A DNA stretch of 64,000 nt from an uncultured bacterium (lineage in GTDB: Bacteria; Bacteroidota; Ignavibacteria; Kapaibacteriales; UBA4661), in NCBI GenBank assembly GCA_937899715.1, contig CALCNX010000049.1, positions 1 to 64,000 on the forward strand. The letters are read 5' to 3'. Positions 52,396-61,691 of this stretch are shown here, piece after piece; positions within the stretch are counted from its first letter, which is position 1; each line of letters opens with the position of its first letter. The translations under genes and the position numbers were made by a program. The notes under the pieces are model-generated. The model saw only the letters and a list, made by a program, of their open reading frames with translations. It was not told where the DNA came from and did no database searches.

Positions 52396-54243
52396 ATGCA
52401 GCAAGTACCACGTAACCCGAATATCCGCAACATCGCTATTATCGCGCACGTTGACCACGGCAAAACCACGCTCGTTGACCACCTCTTGCGTCAAGCCGGC
52501 ACATTCCGCGAAAATCAAGTCGTTGCCACGCGCCTTATGGACTCCAATGATTTGGAGCGCGAAAAAGGCATTACCATCATGGCGAAAAATGCCGCTATCC
52601 ACTGGAACGGCATGAAAATTAACATTCTCGACACCCCCGGTCACTCCGATTTCGGTGGCGAAGTAGAGCGCGTCCTTTCGATGGTGAACGGCGTACTCTT
52701 GCTGGTAGATGCAGCCGAAGGTCCGCTCCCGCAGACCCGCTTCGTTCTCAAAAAAGCACTTGAAATGGGCTTGACTCCTATCGTTGTTGTCAATAAAATT
52801 GACCGCGCCGATGCCCGCGCTGCCGAAGTTCTTGACGAAGTAATGCAGCTATTCATCAACCTTGAAGCCGATTACGAACAGCTTGACTTCCCCGTCATCT
52901 ACGCCATTGCCAAGCAAGGTATCGCCAAACGTACACTCGAAGAAGAGTCCGACTCGCTTACACCGCTTTTTGAGACCATTATTGCTACCATCCCACCACC
53001 ACCGGCTGATATGGAAAAGCCATTTCAGATGATTATCGCCGCGCTGGATTGGAATGATTACGTCGGACGTATTGCCGTTGGACGCATTCACTGTGGGCGC
53101 GTTAAAGTTGGCGACCAAGTAGCACTCATGCATGCTGACGGCACTATCGAAAACAGCAAAATCACAAAACTCTACGTCTTTGAGGGCAACCAGCGCAAAG
53201 AAGTTGAGAACGCCGAAGCAGGCGACCTCATTGCTCTTTCCGGTTTTGAAAATGTTAATATCGGCGACACCATTGCCGATGCTGCTAATCCTGTTGCGCT
53301 TCCCTATGTGAACATTGACGAGCCAACGCTTGCAATGAACTTCATGGTAAACAACTCACCGTTTGCCGGACGCGAAGGAAAATTTGTCACCACGCCGAAG
53401 CTCCGTGAGCGCCTCTTCCGCGAAACCCGCACCAACGTTGCCCTGCGCGTTGCCGATACCGACCAGCCGGATAACTTCCGCGTCTCGGGTCGTGGTGAAT
53501 TGCAACTTGCAATTTTGATTGAAACCATGCGCCGTGAAGGCTATGAATTTGCGGTTTCCAAGCCGGAAGTGCTTTACAAGCGCGATGAAAATAATAAACT
53601 CCTTGAGCCGATGGAACACGTGATTGTGGACGTTTCACAAGCACAAATCGGCACGGTGATTGAACTTTTGGGACGACGCAAAGCCGAAATGCTGAATATG
53701 ACACCCTCCGGCGACATGGTTCGCGCTGAGTTCATCGTTCCGGCGCGTGGTCTTATCGGCTTCCGCACGGAGTTCCTGACCTCCACGCGCGGCGAAGGTA
53801 TTATTCACCACACCTTCCACGGCTACGATGCGCACAAAGGCGACTTTGCGACACGCACACGTGGTTCGCTTATCTCAATGGAATCCGGTCCTTCCACCGC
53901 TTACGCACTGGAAATGGTGCAAGAGCGCGGCGTTCTCTTCCTTGGACCGGGCGTAGAGATTTACGAAGGAATGGTAGTGGGCGAGAACTCCCGCGAAGAT
54001 GATATGGTCGTGAATCCCTGCCGCACCAAGCACCTGACCAATATGCGTGCAAGCGGCTCGGACGGCACCGTGAAACTCGACACTCCGCGCCAACTCAGCC
54101 TTGAGCAATACATTGAGTTTATTTCCGATGATGAACTTTTGGAAGTAACACCGCAAAACATTCGCATCCGCAAGCGTTACCTGAACGCTACCGACCGCGC
54201 CCGCATGAAAAAACGTTCATCGCTGGCAACAGAAGAAGCGTAA
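52396..54243 (+). CDS. typA: Translational GTPase TypA/BipA
   Basis: The 615-residue ribosome-binding GTPase is related to EF-G and important for ribosome assembly at low temperature and under stress. G1 is AHVDHGKTTL, the switch I part includes EREKGITIM, G3 is DTPGHSDFGG and G4 is NKIDR. The C-terminal EF-G-like domains III to V follow, with the BipA-specific part (ARGLIGFRTEFLTSTRGEG). The frame begins at 52378, but ATG 52396 (MQQVPRNPNIRNIAII) is preferred. A strong terminator follows at 54261. The divergent glycan locus starts 245 bases upstream. Confidence 0.97.
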   Translation: MQQVPRNPNIRNIAIIAHVDHGKTTLVDHLLRQAGTFRENQVVATRLMDSNDLEREKGITIMAKNAAIHWNGMKINILDTPGHSDFGGEVERVLSMVNGVLLLVDAAEGPLPQTRFVLKKALEMGLTPIVVVNKIDRADARAAEVLDEVMQLFINLEADYEQLDFPVIYAIAKQGIAKRTLEEESDSLTPLFETIIATIPPPPADMEKPFQMIIAALDWNDYVGRIAVGRIHCGRVKVGDQVALMHADGTIENSKITKLYVFEGNQRKEVENAEAGDLIALSGFENVNIGDTIADAANPVALPYVNIDEPTLAMNFMVNNSPFAGREGKFVTTPKLRERLFRETRTNVALRVADTDQPDNFRVSGRGELQLAILIETMRREGYEFAVSKPEVLYKRDENNKLLEPMEHVIVDVSQAQIGTVIELLGRRKAEMLNMTPSGDMVRAEFIVPARGLIGFRTEFLTSTRGEGIIHHTFHGYDAHKGDFATRTRGSLISMESGPSTAYALEMVQERGVLFLGPGVEIYEGMVVGENSREDDMVVNPCRTKHLTNMRASGSDGTVKLDTPRQLSLEQYIEFISDDELLEVTPQNIRIRKRYLNATDRARMKKRSSLATEEA

Positions 54244-54260
54244 GAATTTTTTGAACCGAT

Positions 54261-54305
54261 AAAAGGCGGAAGAGCAAGGCATAAAACCTTGCTCTTCCGC
54301 CTTTT
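54261..54305 (+). terminator. Rho-independent terminator after typA
   Basis: A perfect 19-bp stem, AAAAGGCGGAAGAGCAAGG (54261-54279) and CCTTGCTCTTCCGCCTTTT (54287-54305), has a 7-base loop and more T at the end. It can work on either strand. Confidence 0.95.
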
Positions 54306-54444
54306 TCTGTGTAATTTGGATTCGCCCGATTATACACTGCATCTTGTTAATAATTTTAGAATATTGTAATGCATGCAATTACAAAATTTGTTTTTTAATG
54401 TTGAATCCGATATAGTTTTTTGACACATTATAATTAATCTCAAT

Positions 54445-55233
54445 ATGATTAAGTGCAATAGATTAAAATGGTTATTGATAATGCCCTTGATATATTTTTA
54501 CACTTATCAAGACATTGATGCCCAAATCATTCAGCCAATAAGCGTGGGAGTAAAAGGAGGTTACACCGTTGATTTTCACCGATTACAAATTCCAACATTG
54601 AGATTCGATTTTGATGCGATTGATACCTATTATGAAGACGTATTGTTTTCTGGTTCGGGCAACGGCTATCAAATCGGTACTTTCTTTGAATTTCCTTCGG
54701 GAAGCTCATGGTCAATCAACGCCTGTGCAAATTTTTCAAACCAGTCTGTTCAGCTGAGAAATGTGGAGAGGCGCGGTTATGTGATTTTGCGGAATTTCAG
54801 AATATATGAATTTGATTCCACGGATTTGCTAAGAGTAGTAAATGCAACAACAACAGGAATTAGTGGTGAGGTTGGTCTGCAATATCAGCCAGTAGTACCA
54901 ATCAATATCCAAGCAGGAATTAGATTTACCACTGTTTTAACTTCCAATTTTGAGGATACTGAATGGCTTGGAACAAAACCTTCTGCGTCAGTTGTATTAA
55001 GTGTAAAAAAGAACCCAATTCCCAATCTAAATTTTCAACTACATGGATATTTAGGTTTGGATGCCGATTTACCAATTATAAGTAGCTCACGTTCAGCAAC
55101 AAATTCACTATTATCAATATCACCATTTGTACGATTGTACTATCCTCTCAATAATCTAGAATCAAGTATGCAATGGCGCTTCGTGAGTCTCTATGGGGGG
55201 CTTGCTTTAAAAATATACCCAAGTTTGTTTTAG
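54445..55233 (+). CDS. Putative outer-membrane beta-barrel protein
   Basis: The 262-residue exported protein has a signal sequence (KWLLIMPLIYFYTYQDIDAQ) and alternating strands such as QPISVGVKGGYTVDFHRL, TGISGEVGLQYQPVVPINIQ, AGIRFTTV and SASVVLSVKK, fitting a small porin-like barrel; its C-terminus ends in FRFV-type aromatic residues (WRFVSLYGGLALKIYPSLF). No close family is recognised. Codon use is richer in A and T than in the flanking genes, and the ~140 bases upstream are AT-rich too, suggesting recent acquisition. ATG 54445 is used. A role in the envelope is inferred only. Confidence 0.55.
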   Translation: MIKCNRLKWLLIMPLIYFYTYQDIDAQIIQPISVGVKGGYTVDFHRLQIPTLRFDFDAIDTYYEDVLFSGSGNGYQIGTFFEFPSGSSWSINACANFSNQSVQLRNVERRGYVILRNFRIYEFDSTDLLRVVNATTTGISGEVGLQYQPVVPINIQAGIRFTTVLTSNFEDTEWLGTKPSASVVLSVKKNPIPNLNFQLHGYLGLDADLPIISSSRSATNSLLSISPFVRLYYPLNNLESSMQWRFVSLYGGLALKIYPSLF

Positions 55234-55283
55234 AGAGAATTCAAGATACAGAAAGCAGGGCTGAAGAAAGTAAGCAATCTTGA

Positions 55284-55556
55284 TTACCCGAAAAATCAAA
55301 TGATAGCCTCCGCAGAAGCAATCTCATTGCTGCAAGCCAGTACGTAGATGCATACTGGATTCACTTTCTTTTTTCTGATGCTACCAAACAAATCATTGAC
55401 TTTGAGTCTTTTTTACGGGCGGCAAGAAATGAGATGACCACAAAACATCTTTCTATACCAGAGTTCCGTAAATTTGAAGTACGATATAGGAATCTATCGT
55501 GGAATGACTACGAAATGTGCTTCCCCTTTGAATCTCTGTACGAAGGGCAAATTTAA
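55284..55556 (+). pseudogene. DUF2442-like gene remnant without a normal start
   Basis: The frame opens after a TGA at 55281-55283 and runs to TAA at 55554-55556. The text from NLIAASQYVDAYWIHFLFSD through TKQIIDFESF, EFRKFEVRYRNLSWND and FPFESLYEGQI fits the DUF2442 family. There is no ATG before the core; only an ATT or a later ATG is available, so the start is lost or non-standard. DUF2442 genes usually follow a DUF4160 gene as a putative toxin-antitoxin pair, but none is seen here. It looks like a decayed fragment in the AT-rich patch. Confidence 0.5.
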
Positions 55557-55640
55557 GTCACCGTTCTTCGTAGCGTTCACAGCACTCAAGCCGCTTATCC
55601 TCAAAGAAATTTCACGCACTACTCAGGAAGTCTATTCCGC

Positions 55641-56039
55641 ATGAACCTCACTCCGCACACCAAAACCATCTTCACCGTTGCCGCCGTGCTGAATATCGTC
55701 GGCTCTCTGAGCGCTTTAGCAGCAATGCCGCTTCATTTGCAATTATTCTACGGGCATGGCTCGGAAGATGTGTTAGTAAAATTTTACCATTACAATTTTT
55801 GGTTCGTGGTCTTGGTTATGGGCATCGGCTATGCTATTGTTGCTCGGAATCCTTCGCAAAATCAAGGTTTGATACTTATCGGCAGTATTGGTAAATTAGC
55901 GGCTGCCGTGTCGTGGCTGATAATGTATGCTCTGGGCGAAGCCACTCCGCTTGTACTGGCGGGCGTGGCGTATGATGGCTCGTTTGGCATACTGTTTCTT
56001 CTTGTTTTTTGGCAGATGCGCTCTGGCTCTATGGTTTAA
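55641..56039 (+). CDS. Small four-helix membrane protein, unknown
   Basis: The 132-residue protein has four hydrophobic helices (IFTVAAVLNIVGSLSALAAM, FWFVVLVMGIGYAIVA, LILIGSIGKLAAAVSWLIMY and GSFGILFLLVFWQM). It has no charged catalytic motif or recognised domain, and resembles many small hypothetical inner-membrane proteins. It starts at ATG 55641 after the degraded DUF2442 piece, and ends 68 bases before ridA on the same strand. Base composition is back to that of the housekeeping genes. Confidence 0.65.
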   Translation: MNLTPHTKTIFTVAAVLNIVGSLSALAAMPLHLQLFYGHGSEDVLVKFYHYNFWFVVLVMGIGYAIVARNPSQNQGLILIGSIGKLAAAVSWLIMYALGEATPLVLAGVAYDGSFGILFLLVFWQMRSGSMV

Positions 56040-56107
56040 GTAGAGTCGCGCAGCACTTTGAATAGTCTAGTCAACTCTCTTTTCTTTTCACGTCTTATTG
56101 TATATCC

Positions 56108-56485
56108 ATGAGAAAAATCATTTCTTCCGCCAATGCGCCTGCTGCGCTTGGTCCGTATTCGCAGGGCATCGAAACACAAGGTACGATGCTCTTTCTGGCG
56201 GGACAAATTCCGCTTGTTCCCGGCGGTGATGTTGTTGCGGGCGGCATTACTGAGCAGACCACACAAGTTCTGGAAAACATCAAAGCCGTTCTTGCCGAAG
56301 CGGGCTACGAACTGGGGCACATCGCCAAAGCAACCGTGTTCTTGAAGGACATGAATAATTTTGCTGCCATGAACGAAGTCTATGGCAAATACCTCGGCGA
56401 CATCAAACCTGCTCGCTCCACAGTAGAGGTGGCACGTCTGCCAAAAGATGTGCAGGTTGAAATCGAAGTTATCGCCGTCAAATAA
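56108..56485 (+). CDS. ridA: RidA-family enamine/imine deaminase
   Basis: The 125-residue RidA/YjgF protein hydrolyses reactive enamines and imines made by PLP enzymes such as threonine dehydratase. Typical words are APAALGPYSQGIETQGTMLF, FLAGQIPLVPGG and PARSTVEVARLPKDVQVEIE, with the carboxylate-binding Arg in PARSTVEVARLP. The length is standard. The stop codon TAA overlaps the start of the next gene (TAATG), so the two are translationally coupled. Confidence 0.95.
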   Translation: MRKIISSANAPAALGPYSQGIETQGTMLFLAGQIPLVPGGDVVAGGITEQTTQVLENIKAVLAEAGYELGHIAKATVFLKDMNNFAAMNEVYGKYLGDIKPARSTVEVARLPKDVQVEIEVIAVK

Positions 56486-57210
56486 TGATGATTTTGCACG
56501 AACGTCATATACTGCAGAAAACAGCCCGCTTCAACAACGCGATTGTAAGCGGGCTGTGCCTGTTTTGTTGTGCTGCGCTTCTATGCTTTTCCACACCAAG
56601 CACCGCAAGCGCCCAAACGCGCGACACTACGGTTAAAGAAAAAACCTTTGTGCCTATGGAAAGCATGATGCAAACCCCAACTTCCACGAACGCAACACGC
56701 AGCACACACGCCACGATGTCCAAAAGTCCTGTGCTGGCGCTGGCGTTGTCACTGATTCCGGGCTTGGGGCAAATCTATGTGGAAAGCTATTGGAAAGCGC
56801 CCATTTTTCTTGGCGGCTTCGGAACGGCGGTGGGCTTTACAATCTACAACAGCACGCAATTTGCCAGTGCCAACACAGCATACAATAATATTATTGATTC
56901 CTTAAATCCTATCGGAACAAGGGATAGGTTATTACGACAACGCGAGATTTACCGCGACCTCCGTGATGTTTCTATCGTAGCGATGGCGGGCATTATCGGT
57001 CTTGCCGCAATAGATGCCTACGTCGGAGCACACCTCTTCGATTTCGACGTGAGCGACGAATTCAAAGCCAGTCTGCAACTCGACCCCTTCCGGCAGCGCA
57101 TCAATCTTGCCATTCACTGGGAAGCACCGCACCCGGCAATACCGAAAAATGACGAATCAGAAATGAGGAATAACGAGCAGCAAAGCGTCCCCCAAGCCTC
57201 CAAGCCATAA
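56485..57210 (+). CDS. DUF5683 exported membrane protein
   Basis: The 241-residue protein has a signal sequence (SGLCLFCCAALLCFSTPSTA, then SAQ) and a DUF5683-type core, PVLALALSLIPGLGQIYVES followed by YWKAPIFLGGFG, with two or more membrane helices. Proteins with this core are common in Bacteroidota and of unknown function. The start overlaps the ridA stop; two ATGs (56485 and 56488) are possible. The last ~20 residues (NDESEMRNNEQQSVPQASKP) are encoded by a stretch like the intergenic repeat near 30324, so a repeat may have lengthened the C-terminus. Confidence 0.75.
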   Translation: MMILHERHILQKTARFNNAIVSGLCLFCCAALLCFSTPSTASAQTRDTTVKEKTFVPMESMMQTPTSTNATRSTHATMSKSPVLALALSLIPGLGQIYVESYWKAPIFLGGFGTAVGFTIYNSTQFASANTAYNNIIDSLNPIGTRDRLLRQREIYRDLRDVSIVAMAGIIGLAAIDAYVGAHLFDFDVSDEFKASLQLDPFRQRINLAIHWEAPHPAIPKNDESEMRNNEQQSVPQASKP

Positions 57211-57250
57211 ATAACTTCCCAAATTCTCACTCAAGAAACTTTCTGATACT

Positions 57251-58420
57251 GTGCTTTCATCTCTTTATCACGACAATTTACCCGTAACAATCGGGATTCT
57301 GGGCGGCGGACAGCTTGCCAAAATGAGCGCACAAGCAGCATACCGACTGGGCTTACGCGTTGCCACCATTGAGCCGGCGGAAGATTCTCCTGCTGGCGTT
57401 ATGACCAAACTCGACTTCACCGAAGGCTGGCTGAATCCCGCAGAAATAGAGCGCTTTACGGAGGTCAGCGATATTATCACACTAGAAAATGAGTTTATTT
57501 CGCCGGAGATTTTGGAGCGAATTGCCGAGCGCCGTTTGGTGCTGCCTTCGCCCGATACGTTGCGATTAGTGCAAGATAAATTTATCCAAAAGCAAACGAT
57601 GGAGCGTGCCGGAATACCCGTTCCCGTCTTTGCTGCCATCAACAGCGTGGAAGAAGCGTACGATTTTGGCAACCAGCACGGCTATCCCTACGTGATGAAG
57701 ACTCGCACTCTTGGCTATGACGGCTACGGCAACGCAACAGTCGGACGCGATAATCAAGCAATGGTCGCGTTCAAGCGCTTCACGAGCGACCCCGATGTAG
57801 CACGCCAAATGATGGCAGAACAGTTCGTGAAATTCCGCAAGGAACTTGCCGTCATGGTCGCCCGCAATCGGCGCGGCGAGACGGTTGCGTACCCCTGCGT
57901 GGAGACTGTGCAAGAAAATCACATTTGCCGTTATGTGCTTGCGCCCGCACCAGAGGTGGACGAAAGCATACGCCGAAAAGCGCAAGAAATGGCACTTGCC
58001 GCCGTGGAAGCGGTCGAGGGGGTGGGAGTCTTTGGCGTGGAAATGTTTTTAACCGAAAACGACGAACTTTTGTACAACGAAATTGCTCCGCGCCCGCATA
58101 ATTCAGGGCATTACACCATCGAAGGCTGCTACACGTCGCAGTTCGAGAATCACATTCGCGCTATTTGTAATTTGCCGCTTGGTTCGCCGGATTTGATTGC
58201 ACCTGCGGCAGTGATGGCGAATTTGCTTGGGAAGCGTATTGGGTCGGGTGTGCCGGATACAGTTGTTGGCTTGATGCGTCACGGGCGCGTGGCACTGCAT
58301 CTTTACGGCAAGGCAACAAGCCGCGTGGGGCGCAAAATGGGACACTTGACCGCGCTAGGCGCATCAGTCACGGAGGCATTGGATATTGTGAAGGCTGCGG
58401 AAGCAGATTTGCTGTGGTAA
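57251..58420 (+). CDS. purK: N5-carboxyaminoimidazole ribonucleotide synthase
   Basis: The 389-residue ATP-grasp enzyme of purine synthesis carboxylates AIR to N5-CAIR using bicarbonate. The N-terminal motif GILGGGQLAKMSAQAAYRLG, the ATP-grasp words PYVMKTRTLGYDGYGNATVG and EQFVKFRKELAVMVAR, and NEIAPRPHNSGHYTIEGC are characteristic. It begins with GTG at 57251. The partner PurE is not in the window. It lies 40 bases after the DUF5683 gene, and converges with the phosphatase downstream. Confidence 0.96.
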   Translation: MLSSLYHDNLPVTIGILGGGQLAKMSAQAAYRLGLRVATIEPAEDSPAGVMTKLDFTEGWLNPAEIERFTEVSDIITLENEFISPEILERIAERRLVLPSPDTLRLVQDKFIQKQTMERAGIPVPVFAAINSVEEAYDFGNQHGYPYVMKTRTLGYDGYGNATVGRDNQAMVAFKRFTSDPDVARQMMAEQFVKFRKELAVMVARNRRGETVAYPCVETVQENHICRYVLAPAPEVDESIRRKAQEMALAAVEAVEGVGVFGVEMFLTENDELLYNEIAPRPHNSGHYTIEGCYTSQFENHIRAICNLPLGSPDLIAPAAVMANLLGKRIGSGVPDTVVGLMRHGRVALHLYGKATSRVGRKMGHLTALGASVTEALDIVKAAEADLLW

Positions 58421-58433
58421 AAAAATGAGGCTT

Positions 58434-59738
58434 TTATTCCGAAACACCCGCCACTATCACTGGCATCTCGCTATTTGGCAGCATACGCTTAATCACCACC
58501 AACGTTTTATCATCGGAATAACGGTCTTCTGCGCCGGCTGAAAATACTTGTGCAGCTTCGATACACGCATAGCCGATTTCGCGCGGCGTTTTGGTGTGCA
58601 TCTTGCGGAGAATCGTTTTCAAGCGGTTTTCGCCGAAGAGTTTGCCTTGTTTGTTCTGTGCTTCAATGATACCATCGGTATAGAGTAGCAAAATATCGCC
58701 GGGCGACATATTGATATTTTCAATACGGAACCGTTGGTCAGGCGATATACCAAGCATACTTCCCGTTGTAGGCAGCAAGTAAAAGTCACGGGTTTTAGCG
58801 CGGTAGTGAATCGGATTGCAATGCCCTGCGTTGGCATAGAGCAGCAAACCTTTATCCGACGAAATGAGTTCGCAGTAAAACAGCGTCACAAAGCGCTCAT
58901 AGGGAAACGTCTCGTAAATGAGTGTGTTTAGCCGTGAAAGCAGGGAAGCCATCTTCAGGTCAAATCCTACACCCATACGAATTGCGCCCGAAACAAAGAG
59001 TGCTTGAATAGCAGCAGCCATGCCTTTGCTGGAAGCATCGCTGACCAAAACGCTCAGACGCTCCTCGTAGTTATTCGGTGGACGCAGATAATCGAAATAG
59101 TCTCCGCCCACAATGCGGTCGGGAATAGAAATACCAAAGAGATGATAATCACGGAAAATGGTCTCGTGGTCGGGTAGAAGTCCCTTCTGAATTTCCCATG
59201 CTTGCGAAAGGTCTTTCTCAATCACGCGCTGTTGCTGCTGCCGCTCCAAATCACGCAAACGAATACCGACGGCGCTGCCGATAATGTTAATCATATCGAA
59301 AAACTTATCGCTGATTTGCGGCGCGTTGAATGCCAGTGCGTAGGGATAGTATTTGCCGCTTTTGCGCTTCACCAGTTCGCCAATACCGGTCGCAGAATAG
59401 AGCCGAATACCGGTACGCCGTAGCACCTCATCGGTCTCGTAGTCCATGACGGTACGCTTAACGGGGAGCGCACCAAACATCGGGTATTCCTCGACCGTCA
59501 CGGTGTAATTGTCCGGCACGGCATCAAGCGAACCGTACTGATAGCGCAATGTGTAAGCATCGTCGCTGGGGTCAAGTTCCCAGATGCGCCCGCCGCTAAT
59601 TTCAATATCGGCGCGGTCAACAATTTCACGCATGACTGAACTGAGCAAGTCCATTTCATTCGCATATTTCGCGGAAGCTAGTTTGTCAACAATGCGATAG
59701 ATTTGTTTTTGTGTCATAACTTGGTCAGTGCGTTTCAT
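58434..59738 (-). CDS. SpoIIE-type PP2C protein phosphatase with N-terminal sensory domain
   Basis: The 434-residue protein has an N-terminal GAF-like sensory region (about residues 10-170, helix-rich with ISGGRIWELDPSDDAY) and a C-terminal PP2C-like phosphatase domain of the SpoIIE/RsbU kind. Metal Asp residues are in IVGGDYFDYL, LVSDASSKGMAA, LLYTDGIIEA and DDKTLVVIK. Such phosphatases dephosphorylate anti-anti-sigma factors in partner switching. No anti-sigma or STAS gene lies nearby, so its target is unknown. The start is ATG 59738. Confidence 0.92.
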   Translation of the reverse strand: MKRTDQVMTQKQIYRIVDKLASAKYANEMDLLSSVMREIVDRADIEISGGRIWELDPSDDAYTLRYQYGSLDAVPDNYTVTVEEYPMFGALPVKRTVMDYETDEVLRRTGIRLYSATGIGELVKRKSGKYYPYALAFNAPQISDKFFDMINIIGSAVGIRLRDLERQQQQRVIEKDLSQAWEIQKGLLPDHETIFRDYHLFGISIPDRIVGGDYFDYLRPPNNYEERLSVLVSDASSKGMAAAIQALFVSGAIRMGVGFDLKMASLLSRLNTLIYETFPYERFVTLFYCELISSDKGLLLYANAGHCNPIHYRAKTRDFYLLPTTGSMLGISPDQRFRIENINMSPGDILLLYTDGIIEAQNKQGKLFGENRLKTILRKMHTKTPREIGYACIEAAQVFSAGAEDRYSDDKTLVVIKRMLPNSEMPVIVAGVSE

Positions 59739-59772
59739 AATCTCAGGAAAAGAAGTATTTGTGGTGTTCTAT

Positions 59773-60678
59773 CTATGCCAGCAAGCCCGCTTTGACCAAT
59801 GCTGCGCGAAGTTTTTCGCGGTTTTCGGGTTTCATCGGGACAAGGGGCAAATGCAGATTTTCTTCGATAATACCCATCATCGTTAATGCTGCCTTGACGG
59901 GCATCGGATTGGATTCGATAAAGTTCAGTTTCATCAACTCCAAAAAGCGGTATTGCATCTGGCGAGCTTTTTCAAAATCGCCCGCAAGCGCGGAGCGCAC
60001 CAAATCGCTAAAGCCACGCGGGGCATAATTACTAAAGACAGAAATTACGCCTCTGCCGCCCGCAGCCACAAGTGGAAGCGTCAGCGAATCATCGCCGGAG
60101 AGCACCGCAAAGCCTTCGGGCGCATGGGCAATAATTTCCATCATCTGGTCGAGATTGCCGGAGGCTTCTTTTGCAGCCACAATATTCGGGCACGCCTCAG
60201 CAATGGCAAGTTGTGTTTCTGCCGAAACATTAGAGCCGGTGCGTCCGGGAACGTTGTAGAGTATCACGGGAAAATCCGGCGCGGCTTCGCAAATTGCTCC
60301 GTAATGCGCCATCAGTCCCGCAGCCGTGGGCTTGTTGTAATATGGTGTCACAACCAAACCACCATCAACACCCATCTCTTGCGCCAGTTTCGTGTAGCGA
60401 ACGGCTTCGCGCGTGTTGTTAGAACCTGTTCCGGCAACGACTTTCACGGGCTTACCGCTTTTGCGAACACGCTCCAGCGTGAAGCTAATCACCGAGCGGT
60501 CTTCCTCTTCGGTCATAGTGGCGCTTTCGCCCGTAGAACCGCATGAAACAAGAAACTCTACGCCGCCGTCAATTTGGAAATCAATCAATTTTGCTAATGC
60601 CGGAAAGTCAACCGAGCCATCGGCACGAAAAGGCGTTACCAAAGCCGTACCCGTGCCGTAGAATGGGCAATTTCGCAT
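59773..60678 (-). CDS. dapA: 4-hydroxy-tetrahydrodipicolinate synthase
   Basis: The 301-residue class I aldolase of the DapA/NAL family condenses pyruvate with aspartate semialdehyde in lysine and diaminopimelate synthesis. The Schiff-base Lys is in NIVAAKEASGNLDQMM and the catalytic Tyr in PVILYNVPGRTGSNVS; GTGTALVTPFRADGSVD and FLVSCGSTGESATMTEEED are the N-terminal blocks. The frame is open to 60912, but ATG 60678 (MRNCPFYGTGTAL) or 60684 is the true start. It is divergent from trmD. Confidence 0.95.
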   Translation of the reverse strand: MRNCPFYGTGTALVTPFRADGSVDFPALAKLIDFQIDGGVEFLVSCGSTGESATMTEEEDRSVISFTLERVRKSGKPVKVVAGTGSNNTREAVRYTKLAQEMGVDGGLVVTPYYNKPTAAGLMAHYGAICEAAPDFPVILYNVPGRTGSNVSAETQLAIAEACPNIVAAKEASGNLDQMMEIIAHAPEGFAVLSGDDSLTLPLVAAGGRGVISVFSNYAPRGFSDLVRSALAGDFEKARQMQYRFLELMKLNFIESNPMPVKAALTMMGIIEENLHLPLVPMKPENREKLRAALVKAGLLA

Positions 60679-60792
60679 GAACATTTTCCCTTTGATGTGA
60701 ACGATACCGTTATTGGCACAAAATCGTGCGTGCATTTCACAAAGCGTGTATGGATGCGCTATGGAAAGCAGAAGAAAAAATAAATAAGAATA

Positions 60793-60800
60793 CAAAGTTA
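60793..60800 (-). promoter_or_regulatory. Possible promoter element of dapA
   Basis: On the minus strand TAACTTTG fits the TAnnTTTG consensus, and overlapping it TTGTAC-17 bases-TATTCT resembles a housekeeping-sigma promoter. It is about 115 bases before the dapA start, in the 233-base gap shared with trmD. Confidence 0.3.
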
Positions 60801-60911
60801 CGGCTTTTCGTACAAATCTGCGTGAAAATCTTCGTAGATTTGGAGTCGGAATCAAACAACATTTTTTTGACGATTTGCAGAATCGGTACCAAAGAACGAC
60901 AACAACGTACA

Positions 60912-61625
60912 ATGTCCAAAAACGAACCCGCTAAAGCCCGTGAACGTTGGATGCGCGTTGATATTATCAGCGCCGTCCCACAACTTATTACACCCGTTAT
61001 TGAGGCAAGCATCCTCAAGCGTGCTCAGGAAGCGGGCGCGGTGGAAATCGTTGTTCACAATCTACACGACGACGGGCTTGGGAACTACAACCAAATAGAC
61101 GACATTCCCTTTGGCGGAGGTGCGGGCATGATTCTGCGCTGTGAACCGGTGTTTGCCTGTGTTGAGCGTTTGTTTAGCGAGCGCGAATACGATGAGGTGA
61201 TTTTTCTGACACCCGACGGCGAGCGCTTCACGCAGTCTATTGCCAACGAACTGTCGCTCAAGCGCAATGTCATCATGCTTGCAGGGCATTACAAAGGCAT
61301 AGACCAACGCATACGCGATGTGCTGGTAACGCGAGAAATTTCAATTGGTGATTATGTCTTGACGGGCGGCGAACTTCCTGCTTTAGTGCTTTTAGATGCC
61401 ATCGTGCGTCTGCTGCCCGGCGCAATGAGTGATGCAGAATCGGCACTTTTGGATTCGTTCCAAAGCGGCTTGCTGGATGCTCCGCACTACACCCGTCCGG
61501 CAGAATTTCGCGGACGTGCAGTGCCGGAAATTCTTCTTTCCGGCGACCACAAGCGTATCGCCGCATGGCGTGAAGAAACTGCGCTCAAAAAAACACAGGA
61601 ACGCCGACCGGACTTGCTTGTATAA
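60912..61625 (+). CDS. trmD: tRNA (guanine-N1)-methyltransferase
   Basis: The 237-residue SPOUT-family enzyme methylates G37 of tRNAs reading CNN codons and prevents frameshifting. Family blocks are PFGGGAGMILRCEPVFACVE, LAGHYKGIDQRIRD (the trefoil knot), and EISIGDYVLTGGELPALVLL with LLPGAMSDAES. The ORF is open to 60726 upstream, but ATG 60912 (MSKNEPAKARERWMRVDI) is preferred; the second ATG, 39 bases on, gives MRVDIISAVP, the classical TrmD start. The usual rimM/rplS neighbours are absent. Confidence 0.95.
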   Translation: MSKNEPAKARERWMRVDIISAVPQLITPVIEASILKRAQEAGAVEIVVHNLHDDGLGNYNQIDDIPFGGGAGMILRCEPVFACVERLFSEREYDEVIFLTPDGERFTQSIANELSLKRNVIMLAGHYKGIDQRIRDVLVTREISIGDYVLTGGELPALVLLDAIVRLLPGAMSDAESALLDSFQSGLLDAPHYTRPAEFRGRAVPEILLSGDHKRIAAWREETALKKTQERRPDLLV

Positions 61626-61691
61626 CGCTTGTTTTTTCCACATCTAACACTAAACACCACCTAATACTTCATCATCAACTTTTCCTCTTCC

